This document shows, piece by piece, positions 18,434 to 27,025 of a DNA stretch of 64,000 nt. Origin of the DNA: Streptococcus macedonicus ACA-DC 198. GTDB taxonomy: Bacteria > Bacillota > Bacilli > Lactobacillales > Streptococcaceae. Where the stretch lies: NCBI GenBank assembly GCA_000283635.1, contig HE613569.1, positions 583,501 to 647,500 of the forward strand. Direction: 5' to 3'. Below the pieces are notes generated by a model. The model was not told where the DNA came from. It saw only the letters and a list, made by a program, of their open reading frames with translations, and ran no database searches. How positions within the stretch are numbered: the stretch's first letter is position 1; every line of letters starts with the position of its first letter. The translations under genes were made by a program, and so were the position numbers.

Positions 18434-19268
18434 TTAGTTTGAATTCATATCAATGACTGGTTTTACTGTAAATTTTCGGTCTTTTATTACTTGTAAAGCC
18501 TCTTTTGTTTGTTCAAATGGGAATGTTTGGCTAACAAGGTTTTTTACTTTTTGCTCTTGAGCAAGGTCAAAGAGCTCTTCGATCATTGTTGCAAGATCTT
18601 GGGCTTGTTGAGGATTGTGTGATAAATGAGCGCCGCCAAGATTTAAGACGTCAATGCTTAAGGCGCGGCTAAATAAGTCACTTGGATTGTTAATGCGTGG
18701 TGGTGAAACAACCGTAATCAGACTGCCATTATAAGCTAATCGTTTCAAATCTTCGGTTGATTCGTCTTTACCAATGGTATTGATAAATCATGTCAACACC
18801 CAGTTCGTCAGTGGGTGCGGCAATTCGCCTACTAACATTTTCTGTCTTGTAATCAATCACGATATCTGCACCGAACAATTTGACAAAATCAACCTTAGCA
18901 GTTGAAGCTGTGGTATAAACCGTCAAGCCAGCCATTTTGGCTAATTGGTAAGCAGGGACACTGGCAAATTCAGCTAGGCAACCTTGTTTGGTTAAATTGC
19001 CATGCCCAGCCACACGGCCACCGATTTGAAATTGAGTGACATGCTCACCAAGTTCAACAATTTCTCCTACAATATCCATACCGATGATATGCGGAAATGT
19101 CCAAGCATCAACACCGGTTTCGATAACCTTGAAATCGACAGGAGTAAGCCCAACAGCGGTCATTTTGACGAGAACGTCGTTTGCTGCAATCTTAGGTTTT
19201 GGAATATCTATTATTGCTAAATCAGAAATCGCTCGTTGTGAGCTGTCTGTAAGTGCAAAAACTTTTAT
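18434..19268 (-). pseudogene. Zinc-type MDR alcohol dehydrogenase / quinone reductase, broken
   Basis: Similar to NADPH:quinone reductase-like MDR proteins (KVFALTDSSQRAISDLAI, VGLTPVDFKVIETG, IGMDIVGEIVELG). Three lesions are visible. The expected start codon is ATA (19268-19266), 5 bases after GGAGG, where ATG is expected. Residues between PAYQLAK and the next AGLTVYTTAST are missing, removing about 50 residues including the nucleotide-binding glycine loop. An extra T near 18782 turns IINTIGK into a frameshifted IYQYHW and stop. The downstream frame continues to 18434. Non-functional by any reading. Confidence 0.88.
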
Positions 19269-19343
19269 TACTACCTCCAAAAAAATTGTATATACAAGAA
19301 TTGTAGCACAAATTCCTTATTTTGGATAAAATCCAGTATTTCC

Positions 19344-19372
19344 TTGAAAAAGAGTGGTAAAAGTGCTATATT
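19344..19372 (+). promoter_or_regulatory. Promoter of the metal-efflux operon
   Basis: TTGAAA (19344-19349), 17-base spacer, TATATT (19367-19372). Confidence 0.82.
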
Positions 19373-19387
19373 TTATTTATAAAACAA

Positions 19388-19403
19388 TTGAGCAATTGTT
19401 CAA
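19388..19403 (+). promoter_or_regulatory. Probable ArsR-family operator
   Basis: TTGAGCAATTGTTCAA is a 16-base palindrome with a single mismatched pair. It lies 16 bases after the -10 box, so it covers the early transcribed region. Position and shape fit autorepression by the ArsR-family gene just downstream. Confidence 0.7.
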
Positions 19404-19436
19404 ATATTTTATAAATTGATATAGGAGTAATTTTAG

Positions 19437-19751
19437 ATGATAGAAGATAGCCAAACACAACAGTTGCTTGAGGGAGAGTTATTGGAAAATGTTTCAGATT
19501 TTTTCAAGGCTTTGGGAAATGGGACACGTTTACAAATCATTTGGTGTCTAAGTCGGGGTGAATTAAAATCTAGTGAGCTAGCAGCTATTTTGCAAATGAG
19601 CCCGTCAGCTATTTCACACCAATTGACCTTGTTGAAAAATCTGAAAATTGTATCTGTACGACGTGAAGGAAAAAATCAGATTTATGCTTTGGCTGACAAG
19701 CATATCAGTCAGGTTTTAGATTCCGTCGTGGAGCATTATGAGGAGGACTGA
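19437..19751 (+). CDS. ArsR/SmtB-family metal-sensing repressor, CzrA-like
   Basis: A 104-residue winged-helix repressor. The recognition region is ELAAILQMSPSAISHQLTLLKN (around residues 47-68). The alpha-5 zinc site is present as ADKHISQVLDSVVEHYEED (D-x-H ... H-x-x-E). The N-terminal Cys pair of CadC is absent. This points to zinc (or cobalt) sensing rather than a CadC-type cadmium/lead thiolate site. It is followed 2 bases later by a P-type ATPase, so it probably derepresses the pump when zinc is high. Confidence 0.88.
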   Translation: MIEDSQTQQLLEGELLENVSDFFKALGNGTRLQIIWCLSRGELKSSELAAILQMSPSAISHQLTLLKNLKIVSVRREGKNQIYALADKHISQVLDSVVEHYEED

Positions 19752-19753
19752 CA

Positions 19754-21637
19754 ATGTCAGAAAAAAACAAAAAATCCCTTAGACGGATTTTACTAGCGAC
19801 TTTAGGATTTTTGCTAGTTTTTGGAGTGGTAAAGGCAACACAACCATCTTTACCAGTACAGGCTGCACTTTACGTCATACCATATCTTATTGCTGGATAT
19901 GATGTTTTAAGAAAAGCGGTGCTGAAAATCAGTAAAGGAAAAGTTTTCAGCGAACACTTTTTGATGACGATAGCAACGTTAGGAGCATTTGTCTTGAGTT
20001 TTATGACAAAGGAATCTGAGTTTGCGGAAGCTGTTTTTGTCATGATATTTTACCAAGTTGGTGAATTATTTGAACATATTGCAGAAGGTAGCAGCGAAAA
20101 ATCAATTGCAGAATTGTTAAATTTACGCCCAGACCTTGTTCACTTAGAAAAAGGCGATGAGGTAGTTGATGTTGACCCACAAGAAGTGCAAGAAGGGCAA
20201 GTCATTTCTATCCATCCTGGAGAAAAAGTGGCCATAGACGGTATTTTGATTGCTGGTGAATCCTCTGTTGATACAGCAGCTTTGACAGGTGAAAGCTTAC
20301 CACAAACGCTTCAAGTTAGTGATCAAGTTCTTTCAGGAATGATTAACATGACAGGGGTTATTCGTGTTAAAGTTTTGCATTCTGTAAAGGATTCAACGTT
20401 AAGCAAGATTCTGGATTTACTGGAAAATTCTGCTGCTAACAAGTCAAAAAGTGAGCATTTTATGACAAAATTTGCGGCTGTTTATACGCCAACTGTGGTG
20501 ATTGCAGCGGTGATTTTGGCTGTTTTGCCACCTCTCGTTTCTGGTGATTTTGCTGGGAATTTTCCAGAATGGTTTAGCCGTGCATTGACTTTCCTTGTGA
20601 TTTCGTGTCCGTGTGCGCTTGTGATTTCAATTCCTTTGAGCTTTTTTGGAGGATTGGGAGCTTGTTCAAAAGCAGGTGTATTGGTTAAAGGGTCTAATTA
20701 TTTGGAAAGTCTAGCTTCGCTTGAGAGTTTGTTTTTTGATAAAACTGGAACTTTGACAGAAGGTGTTTTTGAAGTAACGGCGCTTCATCCCAATGATATT
20801 ACGGATGAGCAGTTGTTACATTTAGCTAGTCATGTGGAACGTTTTTCAACTCACCCAATTGCCCAATCGCTTCGCGAAGCTTATGAAAAAGAAGCAGATG
20901 ATTGTTCCATTACAGACGTGACAGAAAAGTCAGGATATGGTGTCAGCGCTATTATTAACGGACATAATATTGCTGTTGGAAATACCAAATTCATGGATAG
21001 CCTAGGGGCAAAATGGAAGGCTTGTAGCAAAGTTGGAACAATCGTTCATGTTGCTATTGACGGAGCGTACGCAGGGCACATTGTGATTTCTGATTGCATC
21101 AAGTCAGACACCAAGGAAGCCTTGGAACAATTTAAACAAGCTGGCGTTAAGCATCTGGTGATGTTGACAGGAGACCGCCGTGAAGTTGCTGAAAAAATCG
21201 CTGATGATTTGGGCATCACAGACTATCAAGCGGAGCTATTGCCAACAGATAAGGTTAATGAACTTGAAAAATATCTTGCTAAAAAATCACAACGTACCAC
21301 AGTTGGCTTTGTCGGTGACGGTATCAATGATGCACCAGTTTTAGCCAGAGCTGATGTTGGAATTGCCATGGGTGCTCTAGGAAGTGATGTTGCCATTGAA
21401 GCGGCAGATGTGGTTGTCATGAATGATCAATTGTCAAAGATTGCCAAAGCAATTAAGATTGCTCGCAAGACCATTTGCGTTGCTCATGAAAACATCATAT
21501 TCTCAATTGGTATCAAAGTTCTAGTATTATTACTAGCGAGCCTCGGAATGGCGAATATGTGGCTAGCAATTTTTGCAGATGTGGGAGTAGCGATTCTCGC
21601 AACCTTGAATGCCATGCGTACCATGACATTGACATAA
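19754..21637 (+). CDS. Heavy-metal P1B-type ATPase, Zn/Cd exporter
   Basis: Pumps divalent metal out of the cell using ATP. Motifs in order: TALTGESLPQ (actuator), SCPCALVIS (metal-binding CPC in helix 6), FFDKTGTLTEG (phosphorylated Asp), FSTHPIAQSL (HP locus), MLTGDRREVAEK, and VGFVGDGINDAPVLA. The last helices contain SIGIKVLVLLL and FADVGVAILATLNAMR, the Lys and Asp-x-Gly signature of P1B-2 zinc/cadmium pumps. The protein has 627 residues and lacks an N-terminal HMA domain. It pairs with the ArsR-family gene upstream. Confidence 0.93.
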   Translation: MSEKNKKSLRRILLATLGFLLVFGVVKATQPSLPVQAALYVIPYLIAGYDVLRKAVLKISKGKVFSEHFLMTIATLGAFVLSFMTKESEFAEAVFVMIFYQVGELFEHIAEGSSEKSIAELLNLRPDLVHLEKGDEVVDVDPQEVQEGQVISIHPGEKVAIDGILIAGESSVDTAALTGESLPQTLQVSDQVLSGMINMTGVIRVKVLHSVKDSTLSKILDLLENSAANKSKSEHFMTKFAAVYTPTVVIAAVILAVLPPLVSGDFAGNFPEWFSRALTFLVISCPCALVISIPLSFFGGLGACSKAGVLVKGSNYLESLASLESLFFDKTGTLTEGVFEVTALHPNDITDEQLLHLASHVERFSTHPIAQSLREAYEKEADDCSITDVTEKSGYGVSAIINGHNIAVGNTKFMDSLGAKWKACSKVGTIVHVAIDGAYAGHIVISDCIKSDTKEALEQFKQAGVKHLVMLTGDRREVAEKIADDLGITDYQAELLPTDKVNELEKYLAKKSQRTTVGFVGDGINDAPVLARADVGIAMGALGSDVAIEAADVVVMNDQLSKIAKAIKIARKTICVAHENIIFSIGIKVLVLLLASLGMANMWLAIFADVGVAILATLNAMRTMTLT

Positions 21638-21657
21638 AAAATAATTTGATTTATAAT
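21629..21657 (+). promoter_or_regulatory. Perfect consensus promoter of the SMR gene
   Basis: TTGACA (21629-21634), 17-base spacer, TATAAT (21652-21657). The -35 box overlaps the last codons of the ATPase gene. It drives a leader of about 130 bases before the SMR start codon. Confidence 0.92.
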
Positions 21658-21680
21658 AGCATCAATCATATAGAAAGCTA

Positions 21681-21769
21681 CCACTTTCCCCGGAAAGTGG
21701 GGAATGGCGATAACATCATTTCGTAGGGATATCCTTTTGGATAAAGAAATGGTGTTGTTGCCATTTTTT
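21681..21769 (+). promoter_or_regulatory. Structured leader with terminator upstream of SMR exporter, candidate riboswitch or attenuator
   Basis: Hairpin 1 is CCACTTTC, CCCG, GAAAGTGG (21681-21700). An alternative hairpin TTCCCC (21686-21691) with GGGGAA (21699-21704) excludes it. Then a long stem joins AATGGC (21703-21708) to GCCATT (21759-21764), continued by AACATCATTTC with GAAATGGTGTT, with an inner TATCC/GGATA hairpin and a T run at 21764-21769. The last element looks like an intrinsic terminator. It does not match the guanidine-I, -II or -III consensus I remember. SMR genes are often under guanidine riboswitches, so a ligand-responsive role is plausible but unproven. Confidence 0.6.
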
Positions 21770-21794
21770 ATTTTATCAAGAAAAGGAGAACAAA

Positions 21795-22115
21795 ATGACG
21801 TGGATTTATTTGATTTTAGCAGGAATATTGGAGGTTGTTTGGGCAACGAGTATGAAATTAAGTGAGAATTTTAGCAGGCTTGGCTACTCAATGGTAACCA
21901 TTCTTGGAATGGTTTTAAGCTTTGTCTTTTTAGCGCGTGCGTTAAAGGACCTTCCAATGAGTCTTGCTTATCCGATTTGGACAGGGATTGGTGCAATCGG
22001 AACAGTAGTTGTTGGAATTGTCTTTCTGAAAGACCAATTATCACCGCTTGCCTACCTTTTTTTGATTTTGGTTGTCATTGGAATTATCGGTTTAAAAATG
22101 ACCAGCGGACATTGA
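21795..22115 (+). CDS. Small multidrug resistance (SMR) family exporter, SugE/Gdx-like
   Basis: A 106-residue, four-helix proton antiporter. Glu in helix 1 (ILEVVWATSMKLS, around residue 13) is the conserved coupling residue, followed by the W-A-T-S-M-K-L pattern typical of the Gdx (guanidinium exporter, formerly SugE) subgroup. The middle has LAYPIWTGIGAIGTVVVGI. The gene is alone, not a paired SMR. The start follows AAAGGAGAA by 7 bases. The leader upstream suggests control by transcription attenuation. Confidence 0.88.
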   Translation: MTWIYLILAGILEVVWATSMKLSENFSRLGYSMVTILGMVLSFVFLARALKDLPMSLAYPIWTGIGAIGTVVVGIVFLKDQLSPLAYLFLILVVIGIIGLKMTSGH

Positions 22116-22331
22116 GTCTTTTAGAGAAAATTAGTAATTTTACTAGCTTTTTTACAGCTTTTTGGGTAGAATAGTAAAGGTAAGCGACTTTATCTGGTCG
22201 TAATAATTAATATGGCTAGAATGCTGAGCCAAAAATAGTCTAACTTATCAAGTCGCTGGACTGATAGGCTAATACCTATTTTTCGCTGTGCGTTAATAGC
22301 CTTTGTATTACTTTAAAGGAGACTTTATCTA
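22116..22331 (+). other. Leader region of gpmA with dyads
   Basis: No small gene is seen. AGCGACTT (22183-22190) can pair with AAGTCGCT (22250-22257). A terminator-like ATAGG, CTAATA, CCTAT with a T run (22264-22283) follows. No confident promoter was found. The arrangement might be the end of the SMR transcript or a gpmA leader. Confidence 0.4.
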
Positions 22332-23024
22332 ATGGTAAAATTAGTGTTTGCACGCCACGGTGAATCTGAATGGAACAAAGCTAACCTTTTCACTGGTTGG
22401 GCTGATGTTGACCTTTCAGAAGAAGGTACAAAACAAGCTATCGAAGCTGGAAAATTGATTAAAGAAGCAGGAATCGAATTTGACTTTGCTTTCACTTCAG
22501 TTCTTAAACGTGCTATCAAAACAACTAACCTTGCTCTTGAAGCTGCTGACCAACTTTGGGTTCCAGTTGAAAAATCATGGCGCTTGAACGAACGTCACTA
22601 CGGTGCTTTGACTGGTCAAAACAAAGCTGAAGCTGCTGAAAAATGGGGTGACGAACAAGTTCACATCTGGCGTCGTTCATACGATGTATTGCCACCAGCT
22701 ATGGCTAAAGATGACAAATACTCAGCACACACTGACCGTCGTTATGCTCACCTTGACGACACAGTAATTCCAGATGCTGAAAACTTGAAAGTTACTTTGG
22801 AACGCGCTCTTCCATTCTGGGAAGATAAAATCGCTCCAGCTCTTAAAGACGGTAAAAACGTCTTTGTAGGTGCACACGGTAACTCAATCCGCGCTCTTGT
22901 AAAACACATTAAACAATTGTCAGATGACGAAATTATGGATGTTGAAATCCCTAACTTCCCACCACTTGTATTCGAATTCGACGAAAAGTTAAACGTTACA
23001 AACGAATACTACCTTGGTAAATAA
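22332..23024 (+). CDS. gpmA: 2,3-bisphosphoglycerate-dependent phosphoglycerate mutase
   Basis: Interconverts 3- and 2-phosphoglycerate in glycolysis. It shows [20 protein letters not shown] with the phosphorylated His, the [12 protein letters not shown] segment with the catalytic Glu, and the second His in [11 protein letters not shown]. Length 230 is standard. It starts 10 bases after AAGGAG. Codon use is strongly biased (high expression). It stands alone with a terminator downstream. Confidence 0.97.
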   Translation: MVKLVFARHGESEWNKANLFTGWADVDLSEEGTKQAIEAGKLIKEAGIEFDFAFTSVLKRAIKTTNLALEAADQLWVPVEKSWRLNERHYGALTGQNKAEAAEKWGDEQVHIWRRSYDVLPPAMAKDDKYSAHTDRRYAHLDDTVIPDAENLKVTLERALPFWEDKIAPALKDGKNVFVGAHGNSIRALVKHIKQLSDDEIMDVEIPNFPPLVFEFDEKLNVTNEYYLGK

Positions 23025-23065
23025 TCTGATAGTAGATTATAAGGGTTAAAACCCTTGATATAAAG

Positions 23066-23096
23066 GCATTCTAGGCTATCCCCTAGAGTGCTTTTT
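23066..23096 (+). terminator. Terminator of gpmA
   Basis: GCATTCTAGG and CCTAGAGTGC form a stem with one mismatch, followed by TTTTT. A second small hairpin, AAGGGTT/AACCCTT, lies just upstream at 23041-23056. Confidence 0.85.
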
Positions 23097-23258
23097 ATAT
23101 TATTTATAGTGAAACTAAAAAGATTGATATGCAATATTAGCAAAGTAATTTTCTGTAGAGATAGTGGGATGGTTATAGTTTTCCTTTTATCTTTCCAAAC
23201 TAATCAATAGCTAAATTTTCTTGTGTGAGTATCTGGTGGACGTTTTTTTAAAAATTTA

Positions 23259-23267
23259 TGGTATGAT
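23259..23267 (+). promoter_or_regulatory. Extended -10 element of niaR
   Basis: TGGTATGAT, 33 bases before the niaR ATG. The ribosome binding site TGGAGGGG follows. Confidence 0.6.
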
Positions 23268-23299
23268 TAATAGTAAGGATTATATTTGGAGGGGCTTTT

Positions 23300-23821
23300 A
23301 TGAAAGCAGCAGAACGTCGTCAAAAAATTATCGATATTTTGAGCCAGACGCAAGTTCCCATTTCAGCCAGTTCTTTAGCTAGCAGACTCGATGTTAGTCG
23401 CCAAATTATTGTTGGTGATGTTGCTCTGTTAAGAGCAGCTAATCATGACGTGATTTCGACACCTAAAGGTTATGTGATGTCACAAGCGCTTTATTCGCAC
23501 CAATTTATCGGGAAAATTGCTTGTCAACATGGTCCTGAAAGAACCAAAGAAGAATTGGACAACATCGTTGCTAAGGGTGGAATTGTGGTTGATGTTGAAG
23601 TTGAACATCCTGTTTATGGTATGTTAACAGCGCCGCTCAATATAAGAAGTAACGAAGATATTACCAACTTTATGGATAAGGTTGAACATTCTAATGCGAC
23701 ACTTTTATCTTCGCTAACACATGGGATTCACACACATACGCTTTCTTGTCATTCAAAAGATGATTTTGAAGATATCAAGGAAATGTTATTAGATAAAGGA
23801 TTACTTTTGAAGTCTAACTAA
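23300..23821 (+). CDS. niaR: Niacin-responsive transcriptional repressor
   Basis: An N-terminal helix-turn-helix (PISASSLASRLDVSRQIIVGDVALLR, residues 18-43) is followed by a 3H ligand-binding domain with conserved His residues (LYSHQFIG, HTHTLSCHS). NiaR represses niacin uptake and NAD synthesis genes when niacin is present. Length 173 is normal. The niacin transporter gene niaX lies downstream, the usual streptococcal pairing. Confidence 0.92.
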   Translation: MKAAERRQKIIDILSQTQVPISASSLASRLDVSRQIIVGDVALLRAANHDVISTPKGYVMSQALYSHQFIGKIACQHGPERTKEELDNIVAKGGIVVDVEVEHPVYGMLTAPLNIRSNEDITNFMDKVEHSNATLLSSLTHGIHTHTLSCHSKDDFEDIKEMLLDKGLLLKSN

Positions 23822-23827
23822 ATAGTT

Positions 23828-23856
23828 ACAGGTGTCTTGACACCTGTGCTTTTTTT
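23828..23856 (+). terminator. Terminator after niaR (possible operator overlap)
   Basis: ACAGGTGT, CTTG, ACACCTGT, then a T run. It reads as a clean intrinsic terminator. The near-perfect 20-base palindrome is also the sort of sequence a dimeric repressor could bind, and NiaR sites in Firmicutes are palindromes of this general type, so a dual role is possible. Confidence 0.8.
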
Positions 23857-23988
23857 ATTTATAATAGGCAAGACTAATTAGTGGCTCTGGGACGGTTGTT
23901 TTTGGGGAAGTTAGTCTAAATAATGTCAATAGGCTTTTTTATCGATAACATTTAAGAAGCTGATAGTGCCTTGATTGGTAAATAAAGG

Positions 23989-24006
23989 TTTTGATAGATA
24001 TCAAAA
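23989..24006 (+). promoter_or_regulatory. Perfect palindrome upstream of niaX
   Basis: TTTTGATA, GA, TATCAAAA is an exact 18-base palindrome 91 bases before the niaX ATG. It may be an operator. No clear promoter boxes with normal spacing accompany it. Confidence 0.45.
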
Positions 24007-24096
24007 AGGAGACATTCTATATAAAAAGTCTAAAAAATAATGAAAGAAAGGGTTTATACTAGCGGGAGCTATCCACTAATATAAATATAAGTTATT

Positions 24097-24651
24097 ATGA
24101 GACGAAATCAGACAAAATCTCTTGCTTTTACAGCAATTTTGCTTGCATTTGGGATTCTGATTCCAATGGTTATGCCAGTTAAAGTGGTTATTGGACCTGC
24201 TTCGTTTACACTAGCAAGTCACGTACCCGTTTTTATGGCAATGTTTATTTCACCGCAAGTTGCGGTTTTAGTTGCTTTAGGAACAAGCTTAGGGTTCTTA
24301 TTTGCAGGTTTTCCGATTGTCATCGTTTTGCGTGCTGTTTCCCACTTGTTATTTGCTATTGTGGGAGCTGTTTTGGTTCAAAAACGTCCAAGTTTGCTTG
24401 AGAAACCTTTATCAACATTTTTTTTGGCTTTGTTCTTGAATTTCTTACATGGCTTGGCAGAATTCATCGTTGTTTTAGTTTTGACTGCAGGGGCACACAC
24501 TGGTGCAGCTTATGTTTGGTCATTAGTTGGGCTGATTGGCTTTGGTTCTCTTGTCCATGGTTGTATTGACTTTTACATTGCTTACTACCTTTGGAAATTC
24601 CTACGAGACAAAGTCGGTGTTAATTTTTCAGTCGCTTCAAAAGAAGATTGA
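24097..24651 (+). CDS. niaX: Niacin ECF transporter S component
   Basis: Substrate-binding membrane subunit for niacin uptake by an energy-coupling-factor transporter; the shared EcfA/EcfT module is elsewhere. The 184-residue protein has about six hydrophobic helices and starts MRRNQTKSLAFTAILLAFG, where ALA-like small residues in helix 1 contact EcfT. The assignment to niacin rests on the niaR neighbour and on overall likeness to NiaX. There is no strong ribosome binding site before the ATG. Confidence 0.85.
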   Translation: MRRNQTKSLAFTAILLAFGILIPMVMPVKVVIGPASFTLASHVPVFMAMFISPQVAVLVALGTSLGFLFAGFPIVIVLRAVSHLLFAIVGAVLVQKRPSLLEKPLSTFFLALFLNFLHGLAEFIVVLVLTAGAHTGAAYVWSLVGLIGFGSLVHGCIDFYIAYYLWKFLRDKVGVNFSVASKED

Positions 24652-24806
24652 GATGAACCAAGGTTCATCTTTTTCTTTATTTTCAAGGGCTTTGTGGTGG
24701 GAGAAGTTTTCAAAATAAAAAAGGTCAAAATTTTACAAGTTGTGTCACTATCTTTTAAGCAAATTGTGATAAAATATAATTCAGAGCTTTTAATTGTGAG
24801 GAAAGA

Positions 24807-26960
24807 ATGTCATTTAAGAAGAGACTGAGCAAATTAAAATTTGCCAAAAAAATAACTAAGACAAGCAAAACAACCGAAACAACTGAAAAAAAAGTACGTA
24901 AGTTCAAAATTGTTAAAAAGCCGACTAGTATGACGAAACGTATTTATTTGATTTTTTCAATTATCGTTGTCCTTTTTTTAATTATCATTTTGAGATTGGC
25001 TCAGATGCAAATTTTGAATAAATCGTTTTATGATGAGAAATTAAATTCGTCAACAACTTATACGGTAACGACGTCAAACCCTCGTGGGGAAATTTACGAT
25101 GCTGCGGGTAATTTATTAGTTTCTAATACTGTCAAGAAAGTAGTTGCTTTTACTCGTAGCAATACGATTACAGCTGAAGAGATGAAAGAATTGGCAGCGA
25201 AATTGTCAACTCTAGTGACTCTTACAAAGACAGATGTTACGACACGTCAGAAAAAAGATTATTATTTGGCGGATTCAGATACTTATGCAGCGGTAGTCAA
25301 GAGTTTGCCTGATGATGAAAAATATGATAGTTACGGTAACAATTTGACCGAATCAGAAATTTACGCAAATGCGATTAATGCGGTAACCGATGATGAAATC
25401 AATTACTCTGAAGATGAACTAAAATTGGTTTATATTTTTAGTCAAATGAATGCTGCTTCAACATTTAATACAGTTAATTTGACGACTGGCGACTTAACGG
25501 AAGAACAAATTGCTTATATCACGGCTAATCAGTCTAAATTGTCAGGAATTTCAATTGCAACTGACTGGGATCGTGAAACGCCAACAAGTTCCCTTGCTTC
25601 AATTATTGGTACGGTTTCATCGAAAGATTCTGGTCTGCCAGCAGAAGAGGCAGATGATTACTTGGCAAAAGGTTATTCTTTGAACGACCGTGTCGGAACG
25701 TCTTATCTTGAAAAAGAATATGAAGAATACCTTCAAGGAACACACACCGTTCGTAAAATCACAACTGATAAAAATGGCAATGTGGTTTCAGATGAAGTGA
25801 CAAGCGAAGGAAAAGCAGGGCAAAATCTGAAATTAACGGTCAATTCAGATTTCCAAGCAGGAGTTGAAAGTATTTTAAATCAGTATTACAGTGCTGATAT
25901 TGCTGACGGTTATGCAACCTATTCAGAAGGAGCTTATGCAGTTGCCTTGAATCCGCAGACAGGTGCCATTTTAGCAATGGCTGGACTCTCTCATGAAACA
26001 GGTTCGTCAACAACTACTCTTGATGCCCTTGGTACTATTAATGATATTTTTGTTCCAGGGTCAGTCGTGAAAGCAGCAACATTGACAGCTGGTTGGGAAT
26101 CAGGTGCCATTTCAGGAAACCAAGTTATCGCTGACCAATCCATTAATATTGCTGGTTCTTCAGCGATTACATCATGGTTTACAGGTAGGGGATCAACAAA
26201 CATCACAGCTGTTCAAGCGCTTGAATACTCATCAAATACCTACATGGTACAAGTTGCTCTTAAAATGATGGGACAAGAATACTACTCAGGCATGTCTCTA
26301 GCAACCACAGGTATGAAAGAAGCCATGAAAGAATTGCGTGCTGCCTATGCCGAATACGGAATGGGAACAAACACAGGAATTGATCTTCCAGAAAATACTA
26401 CTGGTTACATTTCAGATGACTATTCTGCTGGCAATGTCCTAACCGAAGCATTTGGTCAGTATGACTCATACACACCAATGCAGTTGGCACAATATGCGGC
26501 GACAGTTGCTAATGGTGGTAAACGTATTGCACCACATTTGGTTGATAGTATCTATGACAATGATGGCACAGATGACATTGGAACTTTAGCTAAAACGATT
26601 GAAACAAATGTGCTTAATGAAATCAACATTTCAGACGATGATATGGATCTTTTGCAACAAGGGTTCTATCAAGTGGTAAATAGTAGTAGTGGTTATGCAA
26701 CAGGTACTTACATGAAGAGTTCAACAGTCACTGTCGCTGGTAAAACAGGTACAGCCGAAACTTATGCTGTTGACGCTAACGGTAATGCTGTAACAACAGT
26801 TAACTTGAGTGTCCTTGCCTATGACTATTCAACAAGTGATGATTCAAATATTGCTGTTGCAGTTATCATTCCGCATTTGACAAGTTCAGAAAATCATACC
26901 AACCAATACATTGCACGTGATATTATTAATTTGTACATGTCAACTTATGTTAATCAATAA
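24807..26960 (+). CDS. pbp2b: Class B penicillin-binding protein 2B-type transpeptidase
   Basis: Septal or peripheral peptidoglycan transpeptidase. A basic cytoplasmic tail and one membrane helix (around residues 45-70) precede a dimerisation domain beginning NPRGEIYDAAGNLL. The catalytic domain has the SxxK motif in VPGSVVKAATL (Ser near residue 418), SxN in YSSNTYM and KTG in AGKTGTAET. Length 717 fits. Streptococcal PBP2B changes near these motifs underlie beta-lactam resistance; I did not compare alleles. recR lies directly downstream, a conserved streptococcal order. Confidence 0.92.
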   Translation: MSFKKRLSKLKFAKKITKTSKTTETTEKKVRKFKIVKKPTSMTKRIYLIFSIIVVLFLIIILRLAQMQILNKSFYDEKLNSSTTYTVTTSNPRGEIYDAAGNLLVSNTVKKVVAFTRSNTITAEEMKELAAKLSTLVTLTKTDVTTRQKKDYYLADSDTYAAVVKSLPDDEKYDSYGNNLTESEIYANAINAVTDDEINYSEDELKLVYIFSQMNAASTFNTVNLTTGDLTEEQIAYITANQSKLSGISIATDWDRETPTSSLASIIGTVSSKDSGLPAEEADDYLAKGYSLNDRVGTSYLEKEYEEYLQGTHTVRKITTDKNGNVVSDEVTSEGKAGQNLKLTVNSDFQAGVESILNQYYSADIADGYATYSEGAYAVALNPQTGAILAMAGLSHETGSSTTTLDALGTINDIFVPGSVVKAATLTAGWESGAISGNQVIADQSINIAGSSAITSWFTGRGSTNITAVQALEYSSNTYMVQVALKMMGQEYYSGMSLATTGMKEAMKELRAAYAEYGMGTNTGIDLPENTTGYISDDYSAGNVLTEAFGQYDSYTPMQLAQYAATVANGGKRIAPHLVDSIYDNDGTDDIGTLAKTIETNVLNEINISDDDMDLLQQGFYQVVNSSSGYATGTYMKSSTVTVAGKTGTAETYAVDANGNAVTTVNLSVLAYDYSTSDDSNIAVAVIIPHLTSSENHTNQYIARDIINLYMSTYVNQ

Positions 26961-27025
26961 TTGATAATGAAAGCGAGTCGGCCGAGAAAGTAGTCGGCTC
27001 GTCACTTTGTTAAAGGAGAATGACA

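Noticed and set aside
19002..19329. Two plus-strand frames upstream of the ArsR gene.
   Set aside because: They are shadows of the dehydrogenase pseudogene on the other strand and lack ribosome binding sites.
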